Positions 8,394-17,733 of a stretch of DNA of 64,000 bases are shown here, piece after piece. Position 1 is the stretch's first letter. Every line of letters begins with the position of its first letter. The notes below the pieces were generated by a model. The model was not told the origin of the DNA. It searched no databases and worked only from the letters and a program-made list of their open reading frames with translations. Both the position numbers and the translations under genes were made by a program. This DNA comes from Bradyrhizobium sp. sGM-13 (GTDB taxonomy: Bacteria > Pseudomonadota > Alphaproteobacteria > Rhizobiales > Xanthobacteraceae). Where the stretch lies: assembly GCF_018398875.1 (NCBI RefSeq), contig NZ_JAGWDK010000006.1, positions 248,001-312,000 on the forward strand, written 5' to 3'.

Positions 8394-9482
8394 TTACCCG
8401 CCCACGCGCTTCCTTCCATCAGCGGTAAACAGATGCAGCTTGTCGGGCGCGGCAACCGCCCTGATTCGCTCGCCGATGGCGGGACCGACGGCGCCGGGAA
8501 TGCGCACGATGATTTCTCCCGGCGGCAGCTCGCCCGGATTGGTGGCTACCCCCTGCATTTCCTGCTGCCTCGTCCCGTAGACAAAAGTCTCGGCGCCGAC
8601 GCGCTCGATCGCTTCCACGGTGAGGCCGAGCGCCACGCCACCAGACACCGTTTGGTTCGAGATCACAAAGTCCTCAGGCCGAATGCCGATGATGCCGGCT
8701 TCGGCGGCGCGGGCATCGCCGGCCAGTTGCGATTTCAATTCGGAGCGCAGCGGCATCAGGTTCATCGGCGGGGCGCCGATGAAGGAGGCAACGAAGGTGG
8801 TGGCGGGCTTCTGGTAAATTTCCAGCGGATTGCCGATCTGCTCGACCTGGCCGCCGTTCATCACCACGAGAATGTCGGCCAGCGTCATCGCCTCGAGCTG
8901 GTCGTGGGTGACGTAGATCGATGTCGTGGACAGCCGGCGCTGCAATCTGCGGATTTCGACGCGCATGGCGATGCGCAGTTTGGCGTCGAGGTTCGATAGC
9001 GGCTCGTCGAACAGAAACACTTTTGGCTGCCGCACGATGGCACGGCCCATCGCCACGCGCTGGCGCTGGCCGCCAGACAATTGCCGCGGCTTGCGTTCGA
9101 GCATTGCGCCGAGCTCGAGAATGCGCGCGGCTTCCTCGACACGCGTCTTGATCTCGCCCTCTGCCATGCCTCGGTTGCGCAGGCCGTAGGCCATGTTGTT
9201 GTAGACGCTCATGTGCGGATAGAGCGCATAGTTCTGGAACACCATTGCGATGTCGCGGTCGGCCGGCTCGATCTGGTTGACGACGCGCCCGCCGATATCG
9301 ATCTCGCCGCCGGTGATGGTCTCCAGCCCCGCGACCATGCGTAGCAACGTGGACTTGCCGCAGCCGGACGGGCCGACCAGCACGCAGAACTGGCCGTCGC
9401 CAACCTCGAAATCGATGCCCTTAATGGCCTCGAAGCCACCAAGGTAGGTTTTGTGGACGTTGCGGAGCGTTACATTAGCCAT
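8394..9482 (-). CDS. ugpC: UgpC, glycerol-3-phosphate ABC transporter ATPase
   Basis: 362 aa, the MalK/UgpC length. Walker A is GPSGCGKST (37-45), the signature [15 protein letters not shown] (about 134), Walker [16 protein letters not shown], and the switch region [14 protein letters not shown]. The last 120 residues form the OB-fold domain of CUT1-type ATPases ([22 protein letters not shown]). It drives uptake of sn-glycerol-3-phosphate or related phosphodiesters. It is last in the gene order ugpB-A-E-C, 16 bp after ugpE. Another CUT1 substrate cannot be ruled out from the ATPase alone. Confidence 0.9.
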   Translation of the reverse strand: MANVTLRNVHKTYLGGFEAIKGIDFEVGDGQFCVLVGPSGCGKSTLLRMVAGLETITGGEIDIGGRVVNQIEPADRDIAMVFQNYALYPHMSVYNNMAYGLRNRGMAEGEIKTRVEEAARILELGAMLERKPRQLSGGQRQRVAMGRAIVRQPKVFLFDEPLSNLDAKLRIAMRVEIRRLQRRLSTTSIYVTHDQLEAMTLADILVVMNGGQVEQIGNPLEIYQKPATTFVASFIGAPPMNLMPLRSELKSQLAGDARAAEAGIIGIRPEDFVISNQTVSGGVALGLTVEAIERVGAETFVYGTRQQEMQGVATNPGELPPGEIIVRIPGAVGPAIGERIRAVAAPDKLHLFTADGRKRVGG

Positions 9483-9498
9483 CGAGCATTCGCCATAT

Positions 9499-10347
9499 TC
9501 ACTTTTCCGTCTGGACCAGGCCGCGCACGAACAGCCGCTGCATGAATATGACGACCGCGACCGGCGGCAGCATGGCGAGGACCGCGGTCGCCATTGCGAG
9601 CTGCCATTCGGCGAGCTCGTCGGTCGTCACCAGCATCTTCTTGATGCCGATCACGATGGTCTGCATCGAATCCTGCGTCGTGATCAAAAGCGGCCAGAGA
9701 TATTGATTCCAGCCATAGATGAACTGGATGACGAACAGCGCCGCCATGGTCGTCACCGACAGCGGTAAGAGCGTGTCCCAAAAGAAGCGGAAGGGTCCGG
9801 CGCCGTCGATGCGCGAGGCTTCCAGGAGTTCATCCGGCACCGTCATGAAGAACTGGCGGAACAGCAGCGTGCCGGTGGCGGATGCAATCAGCGGCAGGAT
9901 CAGGCCGGCATAGGTGTCGAGCAGGCGCAAATCCGCGACCACCTTGTAGGTCGGGTAGATCCGCACTTCGACCGGGAGCATCAGCGTGATGAAGATGATC
10001 CAGAACGCGGTCTTGCGGAAGGGGAAGCGGAAATAGACCACCGCATAGGCCGACAGGATCGAGATGAAAATCTTGCCGACCGCAATGCCGATCGCCGAGA
10101 CGAAGGAATTGATCAGCATGTTGGCCACCGGCTCGCGGCTGGTGCGCGTGCCGCCGACGAAGATGGCGCGATAATAATTCTCCAGCGTGCGGCTGCCGGG
10201 CGTCGCCGGCATCTGGCCGCCGACCACCGTCGCCGCGTCATGGGTCGAGGCGACCAGCGCGAGATAAACCGGGAAAGCGACGATGAACACGCCAAGCGTC
10301 AGGATGGTGTAGGCGATGAAATCGGTGAGCGGGCGATGCTCGACCAT
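9499..10347 (-). CDS. ugpE: UgpE, glycerol-3-phosphate ABC permease
   Basis: 282 aa with six predicted membrane segments. The first is [20 protein letters not shown], and the EAA loop is [20 protein letters not shown] (about 190-210), where the ATPase docks. The long early periplasmic loop ([20 protein letters not shown]) is typical of UgpE. It pairs with UgpA to form the pore. Its ATG shares one base with the ugpA stop (TGATG), so the two are probably translated together. Confidence 0.92.
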   Translation of the reverse strand: MVEHRPLTDFIAYTILTLGVFIVAFPVYLALVASTHDAATVVGGQMPATPGSRTLENYYRAIFVGGTRTSREPVANMLINSFVSAIGIAVGKIFISILSAYAVVYFRFPFRKTAFWIIFITLMLPVEVRIYPTYKVVADLRLLDTYAGLILPLIASATGTLLFRQFFMTVPDELLEASRIDGAGPFRFFWDTLLPLSVTTMAALFVIQFIYGWNQYLWPLLITTQDSMQTIVIGIKKMLVTTDELAEWQLAMATAVLAMLPPVAVVIFMQRLFVRGLVQTEK

Positions 10348-11228
10348 CAGTACTGCACCTTGCGCTCGACATAGCGGAACTGGATCGCGGTCAGCGCGAT
10401 CACGATGACCATCAGCACGACCGACTGCGCCGCCGAGCCGCCGAGGTCGCCGCCGAGACGGCCGTCGGCATAGACCTTGTAGACCATGGTGGTGGTGGCG
10501 CCGGCGGGTCCGCCGCCGGTGACGGCGTCGATGATGCCGAACGTGTCGAAGAAGACGTAGACGACGTTGACCACCAGCAGGAAGAACGTGGTCGGCGACA
10601 GCAGCGGGAAGATGATGGTCCAGAAGCGGCGCACCGGCCGGGCACCGTCGATGGCGCTGGCCTCGATCACGCTTTTCGGGATCGATTGCAGACCGGCCAG
10701 GAAGAACAGGAAATTGTAGGAGATCTGTTTCCAGACGGACGCCATTACCACCAGCATCATGGCGTGGTTCTCGTTAAGCAGCGGATTCCAGTCGAGGCCC
10801 ATACCGCGCAGCGGACGCGCCAGCATGCCGAGCGAAGGCTGGAACATGAAGAACCAGAGCACGCCGGCCACCGCGGGCGCCACCGCATAGGGCCAGATCA
10901 TCAGCGTCTTGTAGGCGGGCGCGGCCTTCAGATTCTTGTCGGCCTGGGTTGCGAACAACAGCGCGATCGAGAGCGACAGCGCCGCAACCAGCGTCGAGAA
11001 GATCACCGTCGTCAGCATCGACCGGTAATATTCCGGCTGAGCGAACAGGGCCTGATAATTTTCCAGCCCGACGAATTCGGAGACCAGGCCGAACGCGTCC
11101 TCGCGCAGGAAGGACTGCCAGATCGCCTGGCTTGCCGGCCAGTAGAAGAAAACAACCGTGATGACGAGCTGCGGCAGCAGCAGCAAATAGGGCAGCAGGC
11201 GGTTGTTGAAGACGGTGGATTTTTCCAT
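10347..11228 (-). CDS. ugpA: UgpA, glycerol-3-phosphate ABC permease
   Basis: 293 aa, six membrane segments starting with [20 protein letters not shown]. The EAA loop is [20 protein letters not shown] (about 195-215). UgpA-like features are [13 protein letters not shown] near the first periplasmic loop and [18 protein letters not shown] before the last segment. It forms the translocation channel with UgpE. It follows ugpB after an 83-bp gap, which is normal for a strongly expressed binding-protein gene ahead of its permeases. Confidence 0.93.
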   Translation of the reverse strand: MEKSTVFNNRLLPYLLLLPQLVITVVFFYWPASQAIWQSFLREDAFGLVSEFVGLENYQALFAQPEYYRSMLTTVIFSTLVAALSLSIALLFATQADKNLKAAPAYKTLMIWPYAVAPAVAGVLWFFMFQPSLGMLARPLRGMGLDWNPLLNENHAMMLVVMASVWKQISYNFLFFLAGLQSIPKSVIEASAIDGARPVRRFWTIIFPLLSPTTFFLLVVNVVYVFFDTFGIIDAVTGGGPAGATTTMVYKVYADGRLGGDLGGSAAQSVVLMVIVIALTAIQFRYVERKVQY

Positions 11229-11311
11229 TCAGGCGTCGCGGGCTTACCGGTGATGCAAGCGCTCCCTCCCAGGTTTCGGGAGGAAGCGCCAGTAGCCTAG
11301 TTCGGCTTCGC

Positions 11312-12625
11312 CTACTTTGCAGTCTTCTCGAAGGTGCGCAACACCGCATTGCCGCGGGAAACGGCGGCATCGAGGGCTTCCTTCGCGGACTTCTTGCCGG
11401 CCAGCGCTGCCTCGATCTCCTCGGACCAGAGGTCGCGCATCTGCACCATGTTGCCGAAGCGCAGGCCGCGCGAGTTCTCGGTCGGCTCCTTGTTGGTGAG
11501 TTCCTTCAAGGGAGTCTGCAAGGTCGGGTTCTTTTCATAGAAGCCGTCCTTGATCGACTTCTCGTAGGCCGCCTTGGTGATCGGCAGATAGCCGGACTCC
11601 TGATGCAGCTTGGCCTGGCGATTGGTGTCCGACAGGAAGGTGAAGAACTTTGCGACGCCCTTGTACTCTTCCGGCTTCTTGCCGCCCATAACCCAGAGCG
11701 ACGCGCCGCCGATGATCGAGTTCTGGGGGGCGCCGGCGACATCAGGGTAATAGGGCATCGGCGCCGAGGTGAAATCGAACTTGGCCGTGCCTTTGGCGGT
11801 AGCGTAGTAGCCCGACGAGGTCAGGAAGATCGCGCATTCGCCGGAGCCGAAGCGGGCTTCGTTGGTGCTGGTGCGTCCGCCATAGTCATAGGTCTTGTCC
11901 TTCTGCAGATCGACCAGGTTCTGCAGATGCTTTACGTGCAGCGGCGAGTTGAACTTCAGCTCGGTATCGAAACCGTCGAGGCCGTTGGCCTTGGTGCCGA
12001 TCGGCACGTTGTGCCAGGCCGAGAACTGCTCGATATGCACCCAGCTCGCCCAGGCATTGGAGAAGCCGCAGGTCGCATGCCCGGCCGCCTTCAGCTTCTT
12101 GGCGGCCTCGAACACTTCCGGCCAGGTCTTCGGGATTTCGGTGACACCGGCCTTCTTCAATTCGTCCTTGTTGATCCACATCACCGTCGATGAGGAATTG
12201 AAGGGGAACGAAAGCATGTCGCCCTTCGAGGTCGAGTAGTAGCCGGTGATGGTCGGCAGGTACGCCTTGGGATCGAACGGCTCGCCGGCATCCTTCATGA
12301 GCTGGTAGACCGGCTTGATGGCGCCGGTGGCGCTCATCATGGTGGCGGTGCCGACTTCGAACACTTGCATGATGTGCGGTGCGTTGCCGGCCCGGAACGC
12401 CGCGATGCCGGCGTTCATGGTGTCGGGATAGCTGCCCTTGTAGGACGGCACGACCTTGTAGTCGGACTGGCTGGCGTTGAACTCTTCGGCGAGCTTGTTG
12501 ACGATGTCGTTGTTGCCGCCGGTCATGGCGTGCCACCACTGGATCTCGGTCACAGCGTGGGCAGGTGTTGCGAACGCCAGCGCAGCAGTAACTGCTGCGG
12601 CTGGGCCGAATTGTCGAAATACCAT
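11312..12625 (-). CDS. ugpB: UgpB, glycerol-3-phosphate-binding protein
   Basis: 437 aa from the ATG at 12625, set 8 nt after GGAGG (CCTGGAGGAATTTC). The frame continues upstream, but only this start yields a signal peptide (residues 1-24, AAAVTAALAFATPAHA). The mature protein begins with TEIQWWHAMTGGNND, a hallmark of UgpB, and keeps the SYKGSYPDTMNAGIAAFRAG block and GGASLWVMGG. It captures sn-glycerol-3-phosphate in the periplasm. It is first in its operon, and a possible Pho box lies 53 nt ahead of the start, consistent with phosphate-starvation control known for ugp systems. Confidence 0.95.
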   Translation of the reverse strand: MVFRQFGPAAAVTAALAFATPAHAVTEIQWWHAMTGGNNDIVNKLAEEFNASQSDYKVVPSYKGSYPDTMNAGIAAFRAGNAPHIMQVFEVGTATMMSATGAIKPVYQLMKDAGEPFDPKAYLPTITGYYSTSKGDMLSFPFNSSSTVMWINKDELKKAGVTEIPKTWPEVFEAAKKLKAAGHATCGFSNAWASWVHIEQFSAWHNVPIGTKANGLDGFDTELKFNSPLHVKHLQNLVDLQKDKTYDYGGRTSTNEARFGSGECAIFLTSSGYYATAKGTAKFDFTSAPMPYYPDVAGAPQNSIIGGASLWVMGGKKPEEYKGVAKFFTFLSDTNRQAKLHQESGYLPITKAAYEKSIKDGFYEKNPTLQTPLKELTNKEPTENSRGLRFGNMVQMRDLWSEEIEAALAGKKSAKEALDAAVSRGNAVLRTFEKTAK

Positions 12626-12677
12626 GAAATTCCTCCAGGTTGGGATCGTCACCTTCGTTTCGCGCGATAGCAGCGCC

Positions 12678-12695
12678 GGATGACGTGCAAATGAC
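12678..12695 (-). promoter_or_regulatory. possible Pho box upstream of ugpB
   Basis: On the minus strand GGGTCAT-TTGC-ACGTCAT: two GTCAT half-sites with the 11-bp period of PhoB sites (consensus CTGTCAT-N4-CTGTCAT). Ten nt further on lies TATCGC, the right distance for a -10 element. Each half-site matches 5 of 7 consensus bases. Confidence 0.45.
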
Positions 12696-12802
12696 CCTAT
12701 AAGCGAAAGGATGCTAGTGGAAAAGCTTGCGGCTGGGGAAGCCGGAAAATAGGAAGGCACCAATGATACCCGTCGCCCTTGCGTTCGCAGGAGCGACGAC
12801 GT

Positions 12803-13999
12803 TTAGCGCTTGCGTTCGGAGCCGCAGACCGCGCCCTTGGCGACCAGCGCCTCGATCTCGCCCTTCGAGTAGCCGAACTCGCCCAGCACCTCCGATGTGT
12901 GCTGGCTGAATTTCGGCGGCGTGCGGCGCAGGCTGGGCTTGGTCCGCTCCAGCCGGATCGGGGAGGCGACGCCCTTGTACCAGTCCTTTTCGATGATATC
13001 GCCACGATGCAGCGTATGCGGATTGGTCAGCGCCTGGTCGATCTTCTGCACCGGGCCGGCCGGCAATCCCGCCGCCAGCAGCCGATTGCAGAGCGGTTCG
13101 GCCTCGTGCTGGCTGAACACGGCGGCGAGCTCGGCGCGCAGCGCCTCGCGGTTGGCGATACGGTCCTTGTTGCGGGCAAAGCGCGGATCGGTGCCGAGCT
13201 CGGGTTTGCCGATTTCCCTGGCGAGCTTGCGGAAGGTGCCGTCATTGCCGACGCCGATGAAGATGTTGTCGGTCTTGGTCGGAAAGATCGCGTAAGGAAC
13301 CAGGTTCGGGTGCTCGTTGCCGGTGAGCGACGGCGGCTTGCCATGCATGAAATAGTTCGCGGTGTGCGGATGCATGATCGCAAGGCCGGTTTCATACAGC
13401 GTGGTTTCGAGAAACTGGCCGAGACCCGAACGCTGCCGCTCCGACAGCGCCATCAGGATGCCGATCGCCGCGTAAAGCCCGGTGGTGATGTCGACCAGCG
13501 GAACGCCGATCCGCATCGGGCCGCTTTCGGGCGAGCCGGTCGCCGCGATCATGCCGGTCATGGCCTGGATGATCGCGTCATAGCCGGGATTGCCGCCGCG
13601 CGGACCGTCGGCGCCGAAGCCGGAAATCCGGCAATGCACCAGCTTTGGAAATTTCGCGCGCAAGACGTCGTTGCCGATGCCCCATTTGTCGAGCGTGCCC
13701 GGCTTGAAATTCTCGATCAGGACGTCGGCCGTCTCCAACAGCTTCATCAGCACCGCGCGTCCGTCTTCGGACGCGAGGTCAAGGCCGATCGAGCGCTTGT
13801 TGCGGTTGATGCCGACGAAATAGGCCGCATCCTCCTCGTGGAACGGAGGGCCCCAGTCGCGCACCTCGTCGCCGGCCGGCGGCTCGACCTTGATCACGTC
13901 GGCGCCGTGGTCGGCGAGGATTTGCGTGCAATAGGGGCCGCCAAGCACGCGCGTCAGATCGATCACGCGCAGGCCGGTCATTGCGCCGGGAGAACTCAT
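12803..13999 (-). CDS. CaiB/BaiF family (class III) CoA-transferase
   Basis: 398 aa. Family marks are MTGLRVIDLTRVLGGPYCTQ near the start, KVEPPAGDEVRDWGPPF, RNKRSIGLDL, and ENFKPGTLDKWGIG. The catalytic aspartate is probably the Asp of GVPLVDITTGLYAAIG. Class III CoA-transferases move CoA between carboxylic acids (formyl, succinyl, carnitine or aromatic acids). The substrate cannot be read from the sequence, and neighbours (ugp operon, ohr) give no hint. The gene runs in the same direction as ugp but ends 177 bp before ugpB, so it is probably separate. Confidence 0.9.
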   Translation of the reverse strand: MSSPGAMTGLRVIDLTRVLGGPYCTQILADHGADVIKVEPPAGDEVRDWGPPFHEEDAAYFVGINRNKRSIGLDLASEDGRAVLMKLLETADVLIENFKPGTLDKWGIGNDVLRAKFPKLVHCRISGFGADGPRGGNPGYDAIIQAMTGMIAATGSPESGPMRIGVPLVDITTGLYAAIGILMALSERQRSGLGQFLETTLYETGLAIMHPHTANYFMHGKPPSLTGNEHPNLVPYAIFPTKTDNIFIGVGNDGTFRKLAREIGKPELGTDPRFARNKDRIANREALRAELAAVFSQHEAEPLCNRLLAAGLPAGPVQKIDQALTNPHTLHRGDIIEKDWYKGVASPIRLERTKPSLRRTPPKFSQHTSEVLGEFGYSKGEIEALVAKGAVCGSERKR

Positions 14000-14127
14000 G
14001 GAGAAGACCTTCGCTCAGGATGAGAAATGGAGGCTTTGAGCTAGCGGTCTTCAGGCGCGGCGGCAATGGCGTCTCGCGCACAGGCGCATGACGCGGTTGC
14101 CGTAGCACGAGGTGAAATTCCACGGGA

Positions 14128-14163
14128 CGAACGGCCCGCCGATACCCAGCGGCGGGCCGTTCG
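14128..14163 (-). terminator. stem-loop after ohr
   Basis: CGAACGGCCCGCCG and CGGCGGGCCGTTCG form a perfect 14-bp stem with an 8-nt loop, 10 bp past the ohr stop. There is no run of T, but position and strength suggest transcript end or mRNA protection. Confidence 0.55.
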
Positions 14164-14173
14164 GGCATCGTCG

Positions 14174-14599
14174 TCAGACGACGGTCAGGCGCACGTCGAC
14201 ATTGCCGCGCGTGGCGTTGGAATAGGGGCACACCTGGTGGGCCTTCGCGACCAGGGCTTCCGCATCCGCCTTGGGAAGGCCGGGCAGCGAAACGGCCAGT
14301 TCGATATCGAGCCCGAAGCCGCCTGCCGAGCGCGGACCGATGCCGACGGTGGAGGTCACCGAAGCATCTGCCGGCACCTTCGGCCCGCCTTGCGAAGCCA
14401 CGAATTTCATTGCGCCGATGAAGCAGGCGGCATAACCGGCCGCGAACAGTTGCTCGGGATTGTTGCCGGCGCCACCGCCGCCGCCGAGTTCTTTCGGGGT
14501 GGCGAGCTTGACGTCGAGTGCGCCGTCGAGGGTGGCGGCGTGGCCATCGCGGCCGCCGGTTGCCTTGGCGCTGGTCTTGTAGAGCACGTTCACGGACAT
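14174..14599 (-). CDS. ohr: organic hydroperoxide resistance protein (Ohr)
   Basis: 141 aa, the normal length. The two redox cysteines are Cys59 (GYAACFIGA) and Cys124 ([13 protein letters not shown]), and the C-terminus is the typical NVDVRLTVV. Ohr is a thiol peroxidase of the OsmC fold that reduces lipid and other organic hydroperoxides, with lipoylated proteins as electron donor. It sits head to head with ohrR, with two palindromes between them, the classical derepression arrangement. Confidence 0.96.
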   Translation of the reverse strand: MSVNVLYKTSAKATGGRDGHAATLDGALDVKLATPKELGGGGGAGNNPEQLFAAGYAACFIGAMKFVASQGGPKVPADASVTSTVGIGPRSAGGFGLDIELAVSLPGLPKADAEALVAKAHQVCPYSNATRGNVDVRLTVV

Positions 14600-14649
14600 G
14601 TCGGTCTCCTCTGGGTTTGCCGTTTCGGTGGACTATGTATTGCACACGA

Positions 14650-14669
14650 TTAGATTTTGCACAATCTAA
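14650..14669. promoter_or_regulatory. OhrR operator candidate 1 (near ohr)
   Basis: TTAGATT-N6-AATCTAA, a perfect 7-bp inverted repeat, about 50 bp upstream of the ohr start and between the divergent genes. Confidence 0.5.
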
Positions 14670-14691
14670 ATTATTGCACAAGCCGCGATTT

Positions 14692-14705
14692 AATTGTATA
14701 CAATT
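14692..14705. promoter_or_regulatory. OhrR operator candidate 2
   Basis: AATTGTATACAATT is a perfect palindrome and matches the ACAATT/AATTGT core of known OhrR sites. It lies between ohr and ohrR, about 60 bp before the ohrR ATG. Confidence 0.7.
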
Positions 14706-14765
14706 GAAATCAAGCGCTTACGGCCCCGAATCGGGGCAGGGGCGCCGCCCGTTGACGAGGTTGTG

Positions 14766-15224
14766 ATGGCCAGAAAACACGCGGCCGACCTGCCGCTGAA
14801 GCTCGATAATCAGCTCTGCTTTGCGGTGTATTCCACCGCGCACGCGTTCAACCGCGTCTACAAGCCGCTGCTCGACCGGCTCCGACTCACCTATCCGCAA
14901 TATCTGGTCATGCTGGTGCTGTGGGAGCGTGATGGCGTGCCGGTGAAAGACATCGGCGAGCGGCTGCACCTGGACTCCGGCACGCTCACGCCGCTGCTCA
15001 AGCGGCTGGAGGCGGCCGAACTGATCAAGCGGACACGCAGCACCGAGGACGAGCGGCAGGTGCTGATCGCATTGACCCCAAAGGGCGAAGCACTGCGGGA
15101 GAAAGCGCGGGCTGTACCGCAGGCGATCCTGGCGGCGTCGGCCTGCTCGGTCGGCGAACTCGTGGCGATGAAGAACGAGATCGTCGCGCTTCGCGATCGG
15201 TTGAATGCGGTGGTGGGGGAGTAG
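14766..15224 (+). CDS. ohrR: OhrR, MarR-type organic peroxide repressor
   Basis: 152 aa from the ATG at 14766. The redox-sensing cysteine is Cys18 (LDNQLCFAVYS); a second, Cys127 (ASACSVGEL), makes it a 2-Cys OhrR. The winged helix contains YPQYLVMLVLWERDG, DIGERLHLDSGTLTPLLKRL and the wing RSTEDERQVLIALT. Organic peroxide oxidises Cys18 and releases the repressor from DNA, switching on ohr. An upstream ATG in frame at 14694 would start inside operator 2 and is less likely. Confidence 0.95.
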   Translation: MARKHAADLPLKLDNQLCFAVYSTAHAFNRVYKPLLDRLRLTYPQYLVMLVLWERDGVPVKDIGERLHLDSGTLTPLLKRLEAAELIKRTRSTEDERQVLIALTPKGEALREKARAVPQAILAASACSVGELVAMKNEIVALRDRLNAVVGE

Positions 15225-15230
15225 GGGGAG

Positions 15231-15470
15231 TCAGAGGCGCTTTTTGGCGAAGGCGCGGCCGGAGTGCGATTTGAGGTACTTCTCGAACGCAAGCGCTTTG
15301 TACTTGTCGGGAAAGGCGCAGTACCAGACCAGCTTCCAGGGTTTGAACTTTGCGGTATGGCTGGACTTACCCGTGTTGTGGTCTGAGATCCGACGCTTGA
15401 GATCCTCAGTTGCGCCGGTGTATTCCTGATCGGGAAATTCTACGCTGCGGATGATGTAGACGTACCACAT
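15231..15470 (-). CDS. GIY-YIG domain protein
   Basis: 79 aa from the ATG at 15470 (MWYVYIIRS); a longer start at 15497 is possible and neither has a clear ribosome site. The GIY-YIG nuclease core is visible: YVYII and EYTGAT for the two signature strands, the arginine helix DLKRRISDHN, and the metal-binding Glu in ALAFEKYLKS. This is the short stand-alone UPF0213/YhbQ-like type, common in multiple copies in bacteria. The cellular role is not known; DNA cleavage activity is inferred from the fold. Confidence 0.85.
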   Translation of the reverse strand: MWYVYIIRSVEFPDQEYTGATEDLKRRISDHNTGKSSHTAKFKPWKLVWYCAFPDKYKALAFEKYLKSHSGRAFAKKRL

Positions 15471-15602
15471 CGTGCTGCTAGCCCGTTGCGCCGGCAAGGA
15501 TAAGCCAGCCTCGGGCGCTCCACGTATAACCCGAATGAAGAAGGGCTTTAGCTAAGATACATTGAAGAATTGTTGCGAAGAATTGTTGCGCCACCAGCCC
15601 GT

Positions 15603-15683
15603 CTTCGCCCTCCGGGCTACGCCGGGCACGCTTCGCTCTTCGGGCATCGCGCGGCTGCGCCACGCGTAGCCCGAAGGGCGAAG
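15603..15683. repeat. interspersed inverted repeat next to tRNA-Ala
   Basis: CTTCGCCCTCCGGGCTACGC (15603-15622) and GCGTAGCCCGAAGGGCGAAG (15664-15683) are inverted copies with one mismatch. The right arm ends 3 bp from the encoded CCA end of the tRNA. GTAGCCCG blocks recur at 29637-29709, so it belongs to a dispersed family. Confidence 0.75.
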
Positions 15684-15685
15684 CG

Positions 15686-15761
<76 letters not shown>

Positions 15762-15826
15762 TTAAGAATCGCGCGCCTCAATTCGGCGTGCGGGCAATGA
15801 CCCTGAACCACAGTTTAGGGCCGACC

Positions 15827-16252
15827 TCAAGTCTCTTCGTCACCTCCGACGTCGCCGATGATGTCGGTAACGTCCTCATCGCCCTCTTCCTCGTCGGGAA
15901 TGAAGGTGGAATCGTCGTCGTCATCGTCCTCGATGGTCTCGTCGATCTCGATATCGTCTTCCGATTCGGGAACCACGGCCTTGACCTTGCCGGTGTTCTC
16001 CTCGGCATCGGCCTCCTCGAGCGAAACCAATTCTTCTGCCTCGGCGGCCTCCGGCATATCGGCAGCAGCAGTAGCCGACGCGGCGGCTGCAGCGCGCGCG
16101 GCATCGCCACGGGCAGCTCGCGGCGGCGCGATCGGGGCAATCGGGACGACCTCGCCGGTGTAGGGCGAAATCACCGGGCTCTTGTTCAGGTCATAGAACT
16201 TCTTACCCGTCGTCGGGCAAATACGCTTGGTTCCGAGATCGGATTTGGCCAC
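15827..16252 (-). CDS. TIGR02300 family (FYDLN acid) protein
   Basis: 141 aa. The N-terminus has the family signature (KRICPTTGKKFYDLNKSP), followed by an Ala-rich stretch and an extremely acidic tail (DDIEIDETIEDDDDDD, EEEGDEDVTDIIGD). TIGR02300 proteins are restricted to alphaproteobacteria and have no known function; CP and the Lys-rich start resemble half of a zinc ribbon. It is divergent from aroA (143 bp between the starts), and downstream of it lies tRNA-Ala. Confidence 0.92.
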   Translation of the reverse strand: MAKSDLGTKRICPTTGKKFYDLNKSPVISPYTGEVVPIAPIAPPRAARGDAARAAAAASATAAADMPEAAEAEELVSLEEADAEENTGKVKAVVPESEDDIEIDETIEDDDDDDSTFIPDEEEGDEDVTDIIGDVGGDEET

Positions 16253-16395
16253 GTGTAGATCCTGGGAAATTCTGAAAAACGGTGCTTCACTTGGCTAGTT
16301 GAGGGGCCGGTGTCAATAGCGCTTTGAAGCTTTTGAGGGCCGCGTGACGTCGTGTGGTCCATGTGATACTGCCGCCCCCGCAGAGGACCACCATC

Positions 16396-17733
16396 TTGAC
16401 CCATTCAACCACCCAGACCCCGCTGGAATCCCGCGCCAGCGGTCCCTTGGCCGGGAAAGTCCGCGTTCCCGGCGACAAGTCGATTTCGCACCGCGCACTC
16501 ATCCTGGGGGCGCTTTCGGTCGGCGAAACCAGGATCTCCGGCCTGCTCGAGGGCGAGGACGTCCTCAACACCGCCAAATCGATGCAGGCGCTGGGCGCCC
16601 AGGTCGAGCGAACCGGGCCGTTTGCCTGGCAGGTCAGGGGCGTGGGCGTGGCAGGCTGCGCCCAGCCGGCCTCCCCGCTCGATTTCGGCAATTCCGGTAC
16701 CGGGTGCCGGCTGGTGATGGGGGCTGTGGCCGGCTGTCCGATCACGGCCGTGTTCGATGGCGATGCCTCGCTGCGCTCCCGTCCGATGCGCCGGATCCTC
16801 GATCCCCTGGAACTGATGGGAGCCAAGGCCGGGGAGACCAAGGAAGGCGGCCGCCTGCCGCTGACGCTGCATGGCGCCCGCGATCCCGTTCCGATCCTGT
16901 ATCGCACGCCGGTAGCCTCGGCTCAGATCAAATCGGCGGTGCTGCTGGCGGGACTTGCCGCGCCCGGTGTCACGACCGTCATCGAGCAGGAAGCCAGCCG
17001 CGATCATACCGAACTGATGCTGAAACATTTCGGCGCAGATATCGTCTCAGTCAGGGAAGGCAGCCACGGCCGCAAGATCGCGCTCACCGGCCAGCCCGAA
17101 CTGCATGGTGCCGAGGTCGTGGTGCCTGCCGATCCATCCTCGGCGGCATTTCCAATCGTGGCGGCGCTGATCGTCGGGGGCTCCGATGTGACCTTCTCCG
17201 ACGTCATGACCAATCCGTTGCGCACCGGCCTGCTCACGACGCTGCGCGAAATGGGCGCCGCCATCGAGGAAAGCGAGGTTCGCGGCGACGCCGGCGAGCC
17301 GATGGCCCGCTTGCGCGTGCGCGCCTCAAAACTGCGCGGCGTCGAGGTGCCGCCGGAGCGCGCGCCCTCGATGATCGACGAATATCTGGTGCTCGCGGTC
17401 GCAGCCTCCTTTGCCGAAGGTACCACCATCATGCGCGGCCTGCAGGAACTGCGCGTCAAGGAGTCCGACCGGCTGGAGGCGACCGCCGACATGCTGCGCG
17501 TCAACGGCGTCAGGGTCGAAATCGCGGGCGATGATTTGATCGTCGAGGGCCGCGGCCACGTGCCCGGCGGCGGTCTCGTCGCCACCCACATGGACCACCG
17601 GATCGCCATGTCGGCGCTGGTGATGGGGCTTGCCGCCGACAAGCCGGTCAAGGTCGACGACACCGCCTTCATCGCCACCAGCTTTCCGGATTTCATTCCG
17701 ATGATGCGATCGCTGGGAGCTGAGTTTTCATGA
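16396..17733 (+). CDS. aroA: 3-phosphoshikimate 1-carboxyvinyltransferase (EPSP synthase)
   Basis: 445 aa from a TTG at 16396, which has AGAGGA 8 nt upstream; an in-frame ATG at 16354 lacks a ribosome site. It joins shikimate-3-phosphate and PEP in the sixth step of the shikimate pathway. Marks: [69 protein letters not shown], and LRVKESDRL. It resembles class II (CP4-type) enzymes throughout. The residue equivalent to CP4 Ala100 is Gly (GNSGTG). The stop overlaps the cmk ATG. Confidence 0.96.
   Translation: MTHSTTQTPLESRASGPLAGKVRVPGDKSISHRALILGALSVGETRISGLLEGEDVLNTAKSMQALGAQVERTGPFAWQVRGVGVAGCAQPASPLDFGNSGTGCRLVMGAVAGCPITAVFDGDASLRSRPMRRILDPLELMGAKAGETKEGGRLPLTLHGARDPVPILYRTPVASAQIKSAVLLAGLAAPGVTTVIEQEASRDHTELMLKHFGADIVSVREGSHGRKIALTGQPELHGAEVVVPADPSSAAFPIVAALIVGGSDVTFSDVMTNPLRTGLLTTLREMGAAIEESEVRGDAGEPMARLRVRASKLRGVEVPPERAPSMIDEYLVLAVAASFAEGTTIMRGLQELRVKESDRLEATADMLRVNGVRVEIAGDDLIVEGRGHVPGGGLVATHMDHRIAMSALVMGLAADKPVKVDDTAFIATSFPDFIPMMRSLGAEFS

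Noticed and set aside
12779..14023. A 414-codon open frame antisense to the CoA-transferase
   Set aside because: Composition is that of a shadow frame (Arg/Asp/Gly rich), and the minus-strand gene has clear family motifs.
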